A stretch of DNA of 45,505 nt from Verrucomicrobiota bacterium (GTDB lineage Bacteria > Verrucomicrobiota > Verrucomicrobiia > Verrucomicrobiales > V1-33): positions 1-45,505 of the forward strand of contig QQNF01000028.1 of assembly GCA_003402705.1 (NCBI GenBank), written 5' to 3'. The notes beneath the pieces are model-generated. The model was not told where the DNA came from and did no database searches. It was given only the letters and a program-made list of their open reading frames with translations. The position numbers and the translations under genes are program-made. Below are positions 36,694-45,505 of this stretch, piece after piece (position 1 is the stretch's first letter; every line of letters starts with the position of its first letter).

Positions 36694-38223
36694 TTACTTC
36701 CAGGAACTCTTGAAGTCTTCAATCGCTTGCTTCAGATCCGCTTCCGTCCCATCAAGCGACTTCTTGTCGTAAATCGTCTGCAGCAACGCCTCTTTGCGCG
36801 TCGTCAGAAACTCTTCCATCTTCGCCTGGCACTCCCGCACCCGGTCCACCGGCACGTTGTCAAAGTACCCCTTCTGCATCGCATACAGATTCGCTACCAT
36901 GATCGGCAGGCTCTTCGGCTGATACTGCTGCTGCTTGAACAACTCCACAATCCGCGCTCCCCGGTCCAGCTTCGCCTTCGTCGCCGCATCCAGATCCGAT
37001 CCAAACTGCGCAAACGCCGCCAGTTCCCGGAATTGCGCCAAATCAAGCTTCGTCGTCCCAGCCACCTTCTTGATCGCCTTCGTCTGCGCCGCCGATCCCA
37101 CCCGCGACACCGATAGACCCACCGAAATCGCCGGACGAATCCCCTGATAAAACAAATCTGTCTCAAGAAAGATCTGCCCGTCCGTGATCGAAATCACGTT
37201 CGTCGGAATATACGCCGAAACGTCACCCGCCTGCGTCTCAATGATCGGCAGCGCCGTCAGCGACCCACCACCATAATTCTCATTCACCCGCGCCGAACGC
37301 TCCAGCAGACGGCTGTGCAGATAAAACACGTCCCCCGGATAGGCCTCGCGTCCCGACGGGCGCTTCAGAATCAGCGACACCTGCCGATACGCCACCGCCT
37401 GTTTCGAAAGGTCATCAAACACAATCAGCGCGTCCATCCCCTGATCCATGAACCACTCACCCACCGAACACCCGGAATACGGAGCCAGATACTGGCTCAC
37501 CGCAGAATCCGACGCCGACGCCGAAATCACCACCGTGTACTCCATCGCCCCAGCATCCTCAAGAGTCTTGATCACCCGCGCCACGTTCGACTGCTTCTGC
37601 CCGATCGCCACGTAAATGCAGTAAAGAGGCTTGTGATCCTTCAACTTGCCCTGCTCCGCCAAGCGGTTCTGATGGGCCTGCGCAATGATCGTATCCACCG
37701 CAATCGTCGTCTTGCCCGTCGAACGGTCACCAATGATCAACTCCCGCTGACCACGCCCAATCGGAATCATCGCATCAATCGGCAGAATCCCCGTCTGCAC
37801 AGGAACCGAAACCGACTGACGAGTAATGATCCCCGGCGCAATCTTCTCCACCGGATACTGCGCTGACGCCTGAATCGGCCCCTTGCCGTCAATCGGTTCA
37901 CCCAGCGTGTTGATCACCCGGCCAAGCAACGCCTTACCCACCGGCACCGAAAGCAGCCGACCCGTCGTCTTCACCTCGTCTCCCGCACGAATGTGCGTCG
38001 AGTCGCCCAGCAACACGCAGCCCACTTCCGTCTCTTCAAGGTTCAACGCGAGACCATATACCCCACCGGGGAATTCAATCATCTCGTTCAGCATCGCATC
38101 GGAAAGGCCTTCAATGCGCGCGGCACCGTCGCCGATTTCACGGACGACACCAACGTTCGAGCGGGTCGCGGCAGTCTTGAGACCGGCAATCTGCGATTCG
38201 AGTTCCTGGAGAATGTTGCTCAT
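36694..38223 (-). CDS. atpA: ATP synthase F1 alpha subunit
   Basis: 509 residues, the normal length. The P-loop GDRSTGKT is at 165-172. The region with the arginine finger ([20 protein letters not shown]) and [20 protein letters not shown] are conserved. It forms the non-catalytic sites of the F1 head. The start follows atpH by 36 bases. Confidence 0.98.
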   Translation of the reverse strand: MSNILQELESQIAGLKTAATRSNVGVVREIGDGAARIEGLSDAMLNEMIEFPGGVYGLALNLEETEVGCVLLGDSTHIRAGDEVKTTGRLLSVPVGKALLGRVINTLGEPIDGKGPIQASAQYPVEKIAPGIITRQSVSVPVQTGILPIDAMIPIGRGQRELIIGDRSTGKTTIAVDTIIAQAHQNRLAEQGKLKDHKPLYCIYVAIGQKQSNVARVIKTLEDAGAMEYTVVISASASDSAVSQYLAPYSGCSVGEWFMDQGMDALIVFDDLSKQAVAYRQVSLILKRPSGREAYPGDVFYLHSRLLERSARVNENYGGGSLTALPIIETQAGDVSAYIPTNVISITDGQIFLETDLFYQGIRPAISVGLSVSRVGSAAQTKAIKKVAGTTKLDLAQFRELAAFAQFGSDLDAATKAKLDRGARIVELFKQQQYQPKSLPIMVANLYAMQKGYFDNVPVDRVRECQAKMEEFLTTRKEALLQTIYDKKSLDGTEADLKQAIEDFKSSWK

Positions 38224-38259
38224 GGCGGAAAAAATGAAGTGGAAAGATTAATTGAAAAA

Positions 38260-38661
38260 TCAGGATTGAAAGGCCTGCGCAAGGCCGTCAAGACGCGCTT
38301 TGACGCTGCTGTCCCATACCGTGCTGCCTAGCTTCACACGCATGCCGCCCAGCAACTCAGGCGTGTGCCGGAACTCAGCCGTCACATCCGCCCCAAGCTT
38401 GCCGCGCAGATCCGCAAGAATCGCATCACACTGCTCGTTCTCAAGCGTGCTCGCATTCTCCACAATCGCATGCCGCTTCTCAAGCTCGAGGCGCAGCATC
38501 CGATGATAAGCCTCTAGCGTCGCAATGTAGTGCCGCGGCTTCGCCTTCACCACCGTATCCACAATGCGGCGAGCCATGTCAGTATCCACCTTACCGTCCT
38601 TCAGCGTGAGCCGGAGAAACTGCCGGGCGTTGCGGAGCGCTTCTTTGCTGACTTTCATCAC
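38260..38661 (-). CDS. atpH: ATP synthase F1 delta subunit, short form
   Basis: 133 residues (132 if the second ATG is used), against about 175-185 in most bacteria. The C-terminal part that joins the b stalk looks complete: ILADLRGKLGADVTAEFRHT, then PELLGGMRVKLGSTVWDSSV and ARLDGLAQAF. The N-terminal helical domain that binds the top of the alpha subunits is reduced to about 60 residues (EALRNARQFLRLTLKDGKVD to MLRLELEKRHAIVEN). No in-frame upstream start is available: only 26 bases separate it from atpF. The position in the operon makes the assignment safe. Confidence 0.9.
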   Translation of the reverse strand: MMKVSKEALRNARQFLRLTLKDGKVDTDMARRIVDTVVKAKPRHYIATLEAYHRMLRLELEKRHAIVENASTLENEQCDAILADLRGKLGADVTAEFRHTPELLGGMRVKLGSTVWDSSVKARLDGLAQAFQS

Positions 38662-38687
38662 GGTTCAGGAAACAGAGCGTCGGACGC

Positions 38688-39191
38688 TCAGTTGTTCGTA
38701 ATCTGGGAAAGCGCTTCCGTGTTCAGTCGCGCATGGTCTTCAGGAGTCAGCACCTTGCCAGTCGCCCGCGCCGTCGCATCCAGCACCAGACGACTAAAAT
38801 CACGCTTCAACTCCCCAAGAATCCTCGCACGCTCCAACTCACTGCCCTCACGCGCCTTCGTAATGATCGCATTCGCTTCCGCCGCCACTTTCTGACGCTC
38901 AGACTCTCCAGCAGCTGCCGCCGTATCACGCGCCTCTTTGATCATCCGGTCCGCCTCAGCATTCGCCTTGGCCTTGACCTCTTCAGCCGTCGCCTCTGCC
39001 GCAGCTAGATTGTCGCGGATCTTCTTCAGGTTGTCTTCACCCTCAGCAATCCGCCGCCGCCGTTCTTCAAGCAGGGCTGTCACCGGTCCGAAGGCGTATT
39101 TGGAAAGGATCAGATACACAATCCCGAAGACCAGCATCTGCGCGATGATGTCCGGGGTGTTGATGCCGAGCTTATGGAGAATCTCAAGCAT
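38688..39191 (-). CDS. atpF: ATP synthase F0 b subunit
   Basis: 167 residues. One N-terminal membrane helix (IIAQMLVFGIVYLILSKYAF) is followed by a long charged coiled coil (VTALLEERRRRIAEGEDNLK, then EATAEEVKAKANAEADRMIK). It forms the peripheral stalk. Only one b-type gene is present, so the stalk is probably a homodimer. Confidence 0.96.
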   Translation of the reverse strand: MLEILHKLGINTPDIIAQMLVFGIVYLILSKYAFGPVTALLEERRRRIAEGEDNLKKIRDNLAAAEATAEEVKAKANAEADRMIKEARDTAAAAGESERQKVAAEANAIITKAREGSELERARILGELKRDFSRLVLDATARATGKVLTPEDHARLNTEALSQITNN

Positions 39192-39298
39192 GGGAAATTG
39201 GTGCCGATGGCGGAAAGTGAATGCGGGCGGTTACGGTCAGATACCAGGCCGGAAAACCGGCGGCCGCCCGCGCGACCACCGGTCTCCGGAAATTCAAA

Positions 39299-39568
39299 TC
39301 AACGGCCTTGGAGCGCCAGAATGAAGGCGTAAATCGCAATAGCCTCCGCCAGCGCCATCCCGATGATCGCAATCACCAGAATGTTGCCGAAAGCGCCCGG
39401 ATTCCGGCCCACCGCCTGCGCGGCAGCAAATCCTGTGAGTCCAATCCCAATACCTGCGCCGGCACCAGCCACCCCGAGGGTGAACGATCCGTTCAGGTTG
39501 CTTGCCTTTGCCACGTCAGTAGCGCTCGCCGCAGCTTCCTGCAGCATGGAGATGAGGTCCATTGTCAT
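39299..39568 (-). CDS. atpE: ATP synthase F0 c subunit
   Basis: 89 residues, with a polar N-terminal extension of about 26 residues before the first helix. The hairpin carries the glycine-rich packing motif GAGAGIGIG (36-44 region), the RNP loop (GRNPGAF) and the ion-binding Glu75 in MALAEAIAIY. Residues aligned to the sodium ligands of Ilyobacter (Gln32, Ser66, Thr67) are Ile42, Ala76 and Ile77, so the ring should carry protons. It assembles into the rotor ring. Confidence 0.95.
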   Translation of the reverse strand: MTMDLISMLQEAAASATDVAKASNLNGSFTLGVAGAGAGIGIGLTGFAAAQAVGRNPGAFGNILVIAIIGMALAEAIAIYAFILALQGR

Positions 39569-39655
39569 GTGTTTGTCTGTGCTTGGTGTTGTTTTGGTGT
39601 GCCGTGCTGCCGCCCGCAGTCAAGCCACGGTCTCGGCAGCAAAAGTTTCGGGAAA

Positions 39656-40588
39656 TCAATGGTGCGCTTCCTCACCGTGCTCCTCATCGTGCGTCGTCGA
39701 AAGTTTGATGAACACCGCGTTCAGCAGCGCAAACACCATCCCCTGCAACACCCCAACCAGAATCTCGAGTAGGAAAAATGGAATCCTCAGCAGCACGCTG
39801 CAGATGAAATCAACCGCCGCATTCCCCGTCTGCACCAGCGTCGCCATCGTGTGCAGCAGGTTCTCGCCAGCAAAAACGTTCCCGTACAGCCGCAGCGACA
39901 ACGTCATCGGACGGAAAATAATCGAAATCACTTCGATCACCCCAACCACGATGAAGATCGGCATCAATCCGTACTTCAAAGCCCCCTTCAACCCTCCCTT
40001 CGGTCCAAACGTGTGGTGAATGAACCCTCCAAACCCAAGTTCCCTGATCGTAATCACAAACCACACCACCAGCGAAATCAGAGCAATCCCAATCGTCATG
40101 TTCATGTCCGCTGTCGCAGGTCGCAACAACGGAGCCTGCCCGTGCCCGTCAGGACCAACCCTAAGCACAAAAATCGAACCCACCCCAGGCAGCAACCCAA
40201 ACCAGTTGGCCACCGTAACAAAGATGAAAATTGTCGCCAGCAGAGGAAACGCCTGCGGCGCAATCTTCGGCCCCACAATGTTCTCCACCTGCTTGTAGAG
40301 AAACTCGACCACCAACTCGAGAAAGTTCTGCTTCCTCCCAGGCACCATCTCCACTTTCTTCATCGCCCCGCGCACAAACCACAGGATCAACCCCACCACA
40401 ATCAACCCAACCAGAACCGAATTCGTAAAATAAGAAAGGATCGAGTCTCCCGCAAACAACCCCTTCGCATCCGCATCCACACCGTGATGACCTCCATGCC
40501 CACCCGCATGCGCCTCCCCGCCGTGCGCCGCAGCAGCGTCGGACAGTACGGAAACAAGGGATGTCAGAAATACGGAATCAGCCAGCAT
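39656..40588 (-). CDS. atpB: ATP synthase F0 a subunit
   Basis: 310 residues, longer than usual because both ends are extended. The essential Arg233 is in LSLRLYGNVFAGENL. FVTVANWFGLLPG and the C-terminal LLEILVGVLQGMVFALLNAV are conserved channel helices. The N-terminal extension is histidine-rich (AHGGEAHAGGHGGHHG) and so is the tail (THDEEHGEEAHH). It is the first gene of the operon; no atpI is found upstream. A CRP-like palindrome lies about 111 bases upstream of the start. Confidence 0.96.
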   Translation of the reverse strand: MLADSVFLTSLVSVLSDAAAAHGGEAHAGGHGGHHGVDADAKGLFAGDSILSYFTNSVLVGLIVVGLILWFVRGAMKKVEMVPGRKQNFLELVVEFLYKQVENIVGPKIAPQAFPLLATIFIFVTVANWFGLLPGVGSIFVLRVGPDGHGQAPLLRPATADMNMTIGIALISLVVWFVITIRELGFGGFIHHTFGPKGGLKGALKYGLMPIFIVVGVIEVISIIFRPMTLSLRLYGNVFAGENLLHTMATLVQTGNAAVDFICSVLLRIPFFLLEILVGVLQGMVFALLNAVFIKLSTTHDEEHGEEAHH

Positions 40589-40698
40589 GGCACTGCATTT
40601 TGGGGAAAGTCTCTCTCGGCCTCTGGGGGAACGCCAACAGTCCTTCCGGTTGAAGTTCGACGGTTCTATCCCACCGACGCCGCACGCGCAAGGCTAAT

Positions 40699-40716
40699 TT
40701 GTGAAATTTTTCACAA
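40699..40716. promoter_or_regulatory. CRP/FNR-family-like operator upstream of the atp operon
   Basis: A perfect 18-base palindrome, TTGTGAAATTTTTCACAA, contains TGTGA-N6-TCACA, the exact core of the E. coli CRP consensus. It lies in the 214-base gap between atpB (start 40588) and the small transporter subunit gene (stop 40803), about 111 bases upstream of atpB. The AT-rich site stands out from GC-rich surroundings. Whether this organism has a CRP-family regulator of that specificity cannot be seen here. Confidence 0.5.
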
Positions 40717-40802
40717 GCGGCTGCAAGCCTTGATTTATCAAGCCCCGGACGGTTTATGAATCCCCGTTCCTTTGCGCCGTTTATCAGTTTTCCGCCCGCC
40801 CC

Positions 40803-40928
40803 TCATCGCTGCGTCGCAACCGGAACACTCTCGAAAAGCGGACTCGCCTTCCGCACCGACTGCTGCACTCCCCAACCCAGCGGTAACGCCACCGCCAGCC
40901 ACGAAAGAATCAGGATCGTCACACGCAT
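40803..40928 (-). CDS. MFS transporter small subunit
   Basis: A 41-residue gene from ATG 40928 to TGA 40803. It reads as one membrane helix (MRVTILILSWLAVALPLGWG) followed by VQQSVRKASPLFESVPVATQ and a final Arg. The SWLAVALPLGWGVQQS pattern matches the small protein often encoded directly after OFA-type MFS transporters. It starts 9 bases after the stop of the transporter gene and shares its G-ending codon use. The exact role in the transporter is not established; it probably sits beside it in the membrane. Confidence 0.85.
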   Translation of the reverse strand: MRVTILILSWLAVALPLGWGVQQSVRKASPLFESVPVATQR

Positions 40929-40937
40929 ATCGCAATC

Positions 40938-42269
40938 TCAGTTCACTGTTTTCTCCTGATACTCCGCGCTCACCGGCCGCACCAGCAGATTCGCCACCAG
41001 TCCAATCCCCAGGAGCACACACATCAGATAAAACGTCCCGTTGTACGCCTCCGCCTTCGGCACCCCAGCCGCCACCCGGCTCGCATACAAACCATTGATC
41101 AATGACGGCCCGATCACCGCCGCCATGCTCCACGCCGTGATCAGCCGCCCGTGAATCGCGCCCACCTGATACGTCCCGAATAAATCCCTCAGATATGCCG
41201 GAATCGTCGCAAATCCCGCTCCGTACATGCTGATAATCAACGCTGTACACACCAGAAACAAGGTGCGGTTCCCCGTCTGCTGCGCCCACGGCAGGGTCGC
41301 ATACAGCGCCGCCCCAAGCACAAAGTAAATGCAGTACACCGCCTTCCGTCCCGTCAGATCCGACACCGACGACCACACAAACCGCCCACCCATATTGAAA
41401 ATACTCAGCAGCCCCGCAAACCCTCCCCCCACTACCGCCGACACCCCAAACATGTTCTGCAGCATGTCGCTCGCCAACCCCAGCACCCCAATCCCCGCAC
41501 TCACATTCATGCACAACACCACCCACAAAAGCCAGAACTGCGGCGTCCGCCACGCCCGGTCCACCGAAACACTCGCCGTCGTCACCAGCTTCGACTCCGA
41601 CTCCTTAGGCACCCACCCCGCAGGCTTCCACCCCGCCGCAGGCACCCGCACCATCACCGCCCCAAACAGCATGAACCCACTGTAAATCGCCGCCATCAGC
41701 GTCAGCGCCACCTGCGCCCCCGTATCCGCCCCCTCCCCAAACCGCTTCATCAACTCCAGCGCCAGCGGTGCCCCCACCAGCGCCCCGCCCCCAAATCCCA
41801 TAATCGCCATCCCCGTCGCCATCCCCGGACGGTCCGGAAACCACTTCACCAGCGTGCTCACCGGCGCAATATACCCCAGTCCCAGCCCAATCCCACCCAG
41901 AACCCCATATCCCCCCAGCAGCAGCGGCAATGACTGGAAACGCACCGCCAGCGCCGCCAGCAGCAACCCGCCGCAAAAACACAACCACGACGCCACCATC
42001 GTCTTCCGCGGCCCGCTCCGCTCCACCCACTTCCCAAACACCGCCGCACTCAGCCCCAGCATCACCAGCGCAATCGAATACGCCACCTGCACCTGCGGCA
42101 CCGTCACCCCCAGCTCCGTCGCCAGCGGCTTGTTGAACACGCTGAACGCATAGACCTGCCCGATGCACATGTGCACCGCAATCGCCGCCGGTGGCACCAG
42201 CCACCGGTTGAATCCCGCCCGCGCCTCAGTCGCCGCCCGCCCTAACCATCTGTCTGCTGAAAATCCCAT
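40938..42269 (-). CDS. OFA family MFS transporter
   Basis: About 443 residues from ATG 42269. ATG 42281 is also possible, and 42356 is unlikely. Twelve membrane helices are visible. The N-terminal FNRWLVPPAAIAVHMCIGQV, then YAFSVFNKPL, and WFPDRPGMATGMAIMGFGGG are typical of the oxalate/formate antiporter (OFA) branch, which moves small mono- and dicarboxylates. FNMGGRFVWSSVSDLTGRKA is the second conserved MFS loop. The substrate cannot be told from sequence. The gene pairs with the small subunit downstream. Confidence 0.92.
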   Translation of the reverse strand: MGFSADRWLGRAATEARAGFNRWLVPPAAIAVHMCIGQVYAFSVFNKPLATELGVTVPQVQVAYSIALVMLGLSAAVFGKWVERSGPRKTMVASWLCFCGGLLLAALAVRFQSLPLLLGGYGVLGGIGLGLGYIAPVSTLVKWFPDRPGMATGMAIMGFGGGALVGAPLALELMKRFGEGADTGAQVALTLMAAIYSGFMLFGAVMVRVPAAGWKPAGWVPKESESKLVTTASVSVDRAWRTPQFWLLWVVLCMNVSAGIGVLGLASDMLQNMFGVSAVVGGGFAGLLSIFNMGGRFVWSSVSDLTGRKAVYCIYFVLGAALYATLPWAQQTGNRTLFLVCTALIISMYGAGFATIPAYLRDLFGTYQVGAIHGRLITAWSMAAVIGPSLINGLYASRVAAGVPKAEAYNGTFYLMCVLLGIGLVANLLVRPVSAEYQEKTVN

Positions 42270-42374
42270 ACTTCCCCCCATGTTGCGCACCCCTACCCGC
42301 CCTGTCAGCAAAAAAACGCCCGTTTCCCCCGTCCCCCGCCAGCAATCAGCCGACACCTCCCCCCAAACCCACCA

Positions 42375-43739
42375 TCACTCCGGCATCCCCTCCAGATCCG
42401 CCGGCAGCACCGGATTGTCCTTCATCACCTCGGCCTCCATCAATCCTCTCAGCTCCGCCACTTTCTCCGGATGCTCCCGCGACACCTCGCGCTTCTCTAG
42501 CGGATCCTCCCCGATCCGGAACAGCTGCACCTTCCCTTTGTTCCCCGCAATCAGCTTCCACTCCCCGCGCCGCAACGACCGCTCGCCCTTTTTCGCAATG
42601 TAAATGCTCCGCTCCGCCACCGGCTCGCCCGACTTTATTCCGCTCCACTGATTCACCCCATCCCACCGCGGATCGCCCTCCGGCTTCCGGTAAATCATCG
42701 CCGCCACGGTCGGCAACCAGTCCACCGCATGCATCGGCACCCGGTACTTCCCAGGCCGCAGCACCAGCGGCCAGTTCACAAACGCACACACCCGCGTCCC
42801 TCCCTCATACAATGTCCCCTTCTCCCCCCGCAGCGGATCATTCTCGCTGTTCAACGGCGAATCCCCCACCTTCCCCGCATACGCATTCTTCAGCGACTCA
42901 ATCCCGCCATTGTCACTCGTGAAAATCACTAGCGTGTTGTCCCGCTGCTTCGTCTCCTCCAGCGCCGCCATCATCTCCCCAATCTTCGCATCCAGTTGCG
43001 AAACCATCGCCGCCATCCGCAGCCTCGACTCATGCCGCACCGGGTCATCATCAAACTTCACCCCGGCATACCGCTCCTTGTACTCCGCCGGCGCATCCAC
43101 CGGCGTATGCACCGCGTGAAACGCCACATACAGAAACCACTGCGGCTCCTTCGCCCGGATCACCCGCACCGCCTCCGCCGCCACCAGTTCCGTCGCATTC
43201 CCCTCCTCACGGAATAGCTTCCCGTCCCGATGCCACGTGTCCTTGTACACCGACCCCTCACGGTAAAAGTGCGTCCACGGATCCGCCGCCCCAGTCAGGG
43301 TCCCGTAACTCGTATCAAACCCATACGCATTCGGCACCCACTCCGGCCGCGCCCCCAGATGCCACTTCCCGCTCTGATGCGTCCGATACCCATGCGCCTT
43401 CAAAAAAGACGCCATCGTCAGGGTCCCCAGCGGCATCGCCCGCAAATTACTCGGAGCCAATGCCTGCGGCCCGAACCTCCCTGGATACCGCCCGCTCATC
43501 AGCGCCGTCCGTGTCGGCGTGCACACCGGCTGCACATAATGCTGATCCAGTTCCACCCCACCCTTCACCAACCCGTCCATCACCGGGGTCTTCCCAAACC
43601 CGCCATGCCATCCCACATCCCCCCAACCCAGATCATCCGCCACAATCAGTAGTATATTCGGCGGGCGCGATTCGCCACGAACCCCAACCACTCCGCTCAG
43701 CAGCACCAATAACAGATAAAAGCGTGATTTCATAAACAT
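42375..43739 (-). CDS. Type I sulfatase (arylsulfatase family)
   Basis: 454 residues (452 if ATG 43733 is used). A signal peptide (FYLLLVLLSGVVGVRG) exports it. The sulfatase signature CTPTRTALMSGRYPGRFG holds Cys73, which a formylglycine-generating system must convert to formylglycine for activity. Metal ligands are Asp35-Asp36 in IVADDLGWGD and those in FTSDNGGIE; GKWHLGARPEWVPNAYGFD is the second family motif. The stop of the DUF6807 fragment lies 1 base before the start, so the genes are co-transcribed. It probably removes sulfate from a polysaccharide or other ester. No maturation enzyme lies in the window. Confidence 0.95.
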   Translation of the reverse strand: MFMKSRFYLLLVLLSGVVGVRGESRPPNILLIVADDLGWGDVGWHGGFGKTPVMDGLVKGGVELDQHYVQPVCTPTRTALMSGRYPGRFGPQALAPSNLRAMPLGTLTMASFLKAHGYRTHQSGKWHLGARPEWVPNAYGFDTSYGTLTGAADPWTHFYREGSVYKDTWHRDGKLFREEGNATELVAAEAVRVIRAKEPQWFLYVAFHAVHTPVDAPAEYKERYAGVKFDDDPVRHESRLRMAAMVSQLDAKIGEMMAALEETKQRDNTLVIFTSDNGGIESLKNAYAGKVGDSPLNSENDPLRGEKGTLYEGGTRVCAFVNWPLVLRPGKYRVPMHAVDWLPTVAAMIYRKPEGDPRWDGVNQWSGIKSGEPVAERSIYIAKKGERSLRRGEWKLIAGNKGKVQLFRIGEDPLEKREVSREHPEKVAELRGLMEAEVMKDNPVLPADLEGMPE

Positions 43740-43740
43740 G

Positions 43741-44030
43741 TCAGGGATCCATCCCCGCAGACAACACCATGCGGAATCCCAGCCGGAATGTCTCGCCCTT
43801 TCTCACCGCCACCACACTTCGCTCACCACGCTTCATCGCCGCCCGCCCGAACGGATTCGCCACCATCAATCCATAATCCCGGTTGTGCCACGACGACACC
43901 CGGAAATTGTCAGGATCCGGCACCACCCTCACCCCCGCACGCACGCCATCCACCACCCCGGAGTACTCGCACCATTCCGCCTCCTGACCCCACGTCTCCG
44001 CCGCCGACTCCCTCCCGCCACTGCTCCGGA

Positions 44031-44034
<4 letters not shown>
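43741..44034 (-). pseudogene. DUF6807 (PmoA-like) C-terminal fragment
   Basis: 97 residues from ATG 44034, whose ATG overlaps the TGA of the haem gene (ATGA). From residue 14 on it follows the C-terminal part of DUF6807/PmoA-like proteins: WGQEAEWCEYSGVVDG, VVPDPDNFRVSSWHNRDYGL, MVANPFGRAAMKRGE and the final GETFRLGFRMVLSAG. Full members have roughly 270-300 residues, so about two thirds is missing. The upstream frame codes for the haem protein to its natural end, so a single frameshift does not restore the rest. It is probably the relic of a deleted gene, possibly still translated by coupling. Confidence 0.6.

Positions 44035-45505
<1,471 letters not shown>

Noticed and set aside
40729..40742. 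Palindrome CTTGATTTATCAAG resembling an FNR box
   Set aside because: The half-sites TTGAT and ATCAA are separated by 2 bases, not the 4 of the FNR consensus. It could be a weak hairpin; not strong enough to call.
40738..41553. Minus-strand frame of 271 codons over the OFA transporter and its small subunit
   Set aside because: Out of frame with the transporter, full of glycine, cysteine and tryptophan, no family resemblance. The transporter and small subunit explain the region.

Overview
This is a GC-rich bacterial contig end. The gene content points to the Verrucomicrobiota, most likely class Verrucomicrobiae. The signs are a DUF1549/DUF1553 cytochrome-like protein paired with a DUF1501 protein, a PEP-CTERM protein, a sulfatase beside a HEAT-repeat haem protein, a Tat-exported Gfo/Idh/MocA oxidoreductase and several large secreted proteins. 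The species cannot be named from the sequence alone. No tRNA, rRNA, CRISPR array, transposase or prophage gene was seen, so this looks like ordinary chromosome. The last 72 bases are a pure C run, most likely an assembly artefact.

Layout. 1-157 is the tail of an unknown plus-strand gene. 158-479 is non-coding, with a short repeat and the acnA terminator. 480-3284 (-) is aconitase. 3407-11419 (-) is one giant exported alpha-2-macroglobulin-like protein of about 2670 residues. 11586-11859 (+) is a broken ECF sigma factor. 11948-12523 (-) is a CHRD/PEP-CTERM protein with a good promoter and terminator. 12670-16161 (-) is the DUF1501 and DUF1549/DUF1553 pair. 16282-18626 (+) is a coupled glpT-glpQ operon. 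18660-29509 (-) is a run of nine close genes: DUF4381, BatA, a BatB/BatC fusion, BatD, BatE, a parvulin, a CDGSH protein, DsbD and an exported MsrB. 29729-31652 (-) holds a Gfo/Idh/MocA oxidoreductase and an SH3-like lipoprotein. 31800-33536 (+) holds an alpha/beta hydrolase and a HAD phosphatase. 33674-40588 (-) is the complete F-type ATP synthase operon, atpBEFHAGDC. 40803-42269 (-) is an OFA-type MFS transporter with its tiny partner subunit. 42375 to the end (-) is a sulfatase, a DUF6807 fragment and a truncated HEAT/haem protein.

How the parts fit. Aconitase and ATP synthase are core energy metabolism. The nine-gene minus-strand run reads as an envelope and redox-stress module: Bat proteins, a folding factor, an Fe-S protein, an electron shuttle across the membrane (DsbD) and an exported methionine sulfoxide reductase that would need that shuttle. 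glpT and glpQ take up and make glycerol 3-phosphate. The right end looks like polysaccharide or sulfated-substrate catabolism.

The plus strand is C-rich whatever the gene direction. Minus-strand genes favour G-ending codons and plus-strand genes favour C-ending codons. This suggests that the whole window lies in one replichore, with the minus strand as the leading strand. The most interesting points are the duplicated TPR-MG module at both ends of the giant macroglobulin-like protein, the DsbD/exported MsrB pairing, a perfect CRP-like palindrome upstream of the atp operon, an unusually short AtpH, and a DUF6807 remnant coupled to a haem-protein gene.
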